Assembly: GCA_012839665.1 (NCBI GenBank)
Contig: DUMX01000271.1
Span: 1 to 6,175, forward strand
From: Gelria sp.
GTDB taxonomy: Bacteria > Bacillota > Syntrophomonadia > Syntrophomonadales > Syntrophomonadaceae
DNA length: 6,175 nucleotides
Direction: 5' to 3'
Under the pieces are notes generated by a model. That model was not told the DNA's origin, did no database searches, and saw nothing but the letters and a program-made list of their open reading frames with translations. Both the position numbers and the translations under genes were made by a program. The stretch's first letter is position 1; each line of letters opens with the position of its first letter. Below, piece after piece: positions 5,616-6,175 of the stretch.

Positions 5616-6175
5616 TTGTTGAAACGCAGTAAGTTTAGAACTTTTATAATCCTCTTGACGGTGATGATGCTGGTTTTAGCACCGGTGGCCGGAGTTTATG
5701 GACAGAGTAGTAGTTCGGGAGTTATCCAGGACAACGAACTGGTCATTACCCAATTGGGAGACAACGGGCAAATAGAGAGTATACAGGTGCTAAATAATCT
5801 GTATATTGCCGGCGGGGGCGTTTCAACCATAGAAGATGGTAAAAACTACAGCGTAACCTCGGTAAGAAACTTGTACAGTACGCAGAAAATTGAACAAAAG
5901 GATAATAGTTTGAGCGTTAAAACTACTTTAAAAGACGCTACTTCTTCAGAAGATTTATACTATCTGGCCAGTATTGACAAGAAAGAAATACCGAAAGTAG
6001 AAATGCCGGTCAGCGTTCAGGTCGATTATTATCTAGATGGTAAAAAAGTTAAACCATCAAGTATCTATGGGAAAAGTGGACATTTGAAAGTTGTGTGTAA
6101 CTTGGAGAACACCACAGGCGTAGAGCGGGAGGTCGAATATCAGGATTCCAAGGGAAATTTGGCAAAAACCAAGGC
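5616..6175 (+). CDS. Exported protein, N-terminal part, similar to YhgE/Pip or XXXLXXG heptad-repeat proteins (cut by window end)
   Basis: An open frame of 186 codons that continues past the window. It begins with a TTG codon; AGGGGGG (5602-5608) lies 7 bases upstream, and a second TTG follows at 5619. Residues 1-29 form a classic signal peptide: LKRSKFR positive end, a hydrophobic core at 10-25, and likely cleavage after VYG at 29. The mature part starts with a Ser-rich stretch, then a beta-rich domain with DNGQIESIQVLNNLYIAGGG (49-68). The segment PVSVQVDYYLDGKKVKPSSI (131-150), followed by YGKSGHLKV (151-159), is a pattern I associate with the extracellular N-terminal regions of large YhgE/Pip-like or X-X-X-Leu-X-X-Gly heptad-repeat envelope proteins. 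The heptads and membrane helices would lie beyond the window, so the family call is tentative. Cys161 is the only cysteine seen. It probably forms an operon with the preceding membrane protein. Confidence 0.75.
   Translation, partial: MLKRSKFRTFIILLTVMMLVLAPVAGVYGQSSSSGVIQDNELVITQLGDNGQIESIQVLNNLYIAGGGVSTIEDGKNYSVTSVRNLYSTQKIEQKDNSLSVKTTLKDATSSEDLYYLASIDKKEIPKVEMPVSVQVDYYLDGKKVKPSSIYGKSGHLKVVCNLENTTGVEREVEYQDSKGNLAKTK

Noticed and set aside
1..6175. CRISPR array, insertion sequence, tRNA or rRNA
   Set aside because: No regularly spaced repeats, transposase motifs, terminal repeats with target duplications, or cloverleaf-like segments were found on either strand by eye.

Overview
The window reads as chromosomal DNA from a low-to-moderate-GC, anaerobic Gram-positive bacterium of the Clostridia. 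A Syntrophomonas- or Peptococcaceae-like host is my inference. The basis is strong AGGAGG ribosome binding sites, TTG start codons, the conserved Firmicutes order aspS / 6S RNA / tcdA, and a phenylacetate-CoA ligase paired with a tandem-ACT protein, an arrangement common in amino-acid-using anaerobes. All genes are on the + strand.

Layout: (1) 33-1793, aspS, a complete bacterial-type aspartyl-tRNA synthetase. (2) 1794-2127, a non-coding stretch with a good sigma-A-type promoter (1827-1855), a structured RNA that I identify as 6S RNA (core about 1885-2066), a T-rich 3' end, and a small heptanucleotide tandem repeat (2074-2108). (3) 2128-2817, tcdA, the tRNA t6A dehydratase. (4) 2842-3120, a 92-residue protein that keeps only the two ends of an endonuclease III-like DNA glycosylase, including a perfect four-cysteine [4Fe-4S] motif, with the catalytic helix-hairpin-helix core missing. 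(5) 3135-4436 and 4450-4878, a tightly packed pair encoding phenylacetate-CoA ligase and a tandem-ACT-domain protein, closed by a strong hairpin at 4884-4909. (6) 4910-5097, an AT-rich intergenic stretch. (7) 5098-5592, a small polytopic membrane protein, followed by (8) 5616 to the window end, the N-terminal part of an exported protein resembling the N-terminal region of YhgE/Pip and X-X-X-Leu-X-X-Gly heptad-repeat proteins.

How they fit: aspS and tcdA both serve tRNA function (charging and t6A37 cyclisation). The 6S RNA between them globally tunes RNA polymerase. From tcdA to the ACT gene the short gaps suggest one transcription unit. PaaK and the ACT protein probably form a functional unit for activating arylacetates, with the ACT protein as a possible aromatic-ligand sensor. 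The last two genes form a separate envelope-associated unit.

No mobile element, CRISPR array, tRNA or rRNA was seen, and I found no clear case for a wholly new system. The most unusual items are the internally deleted EndoIII-like protein, the competing helices of the 6S RNA, and the heptamer repeat.
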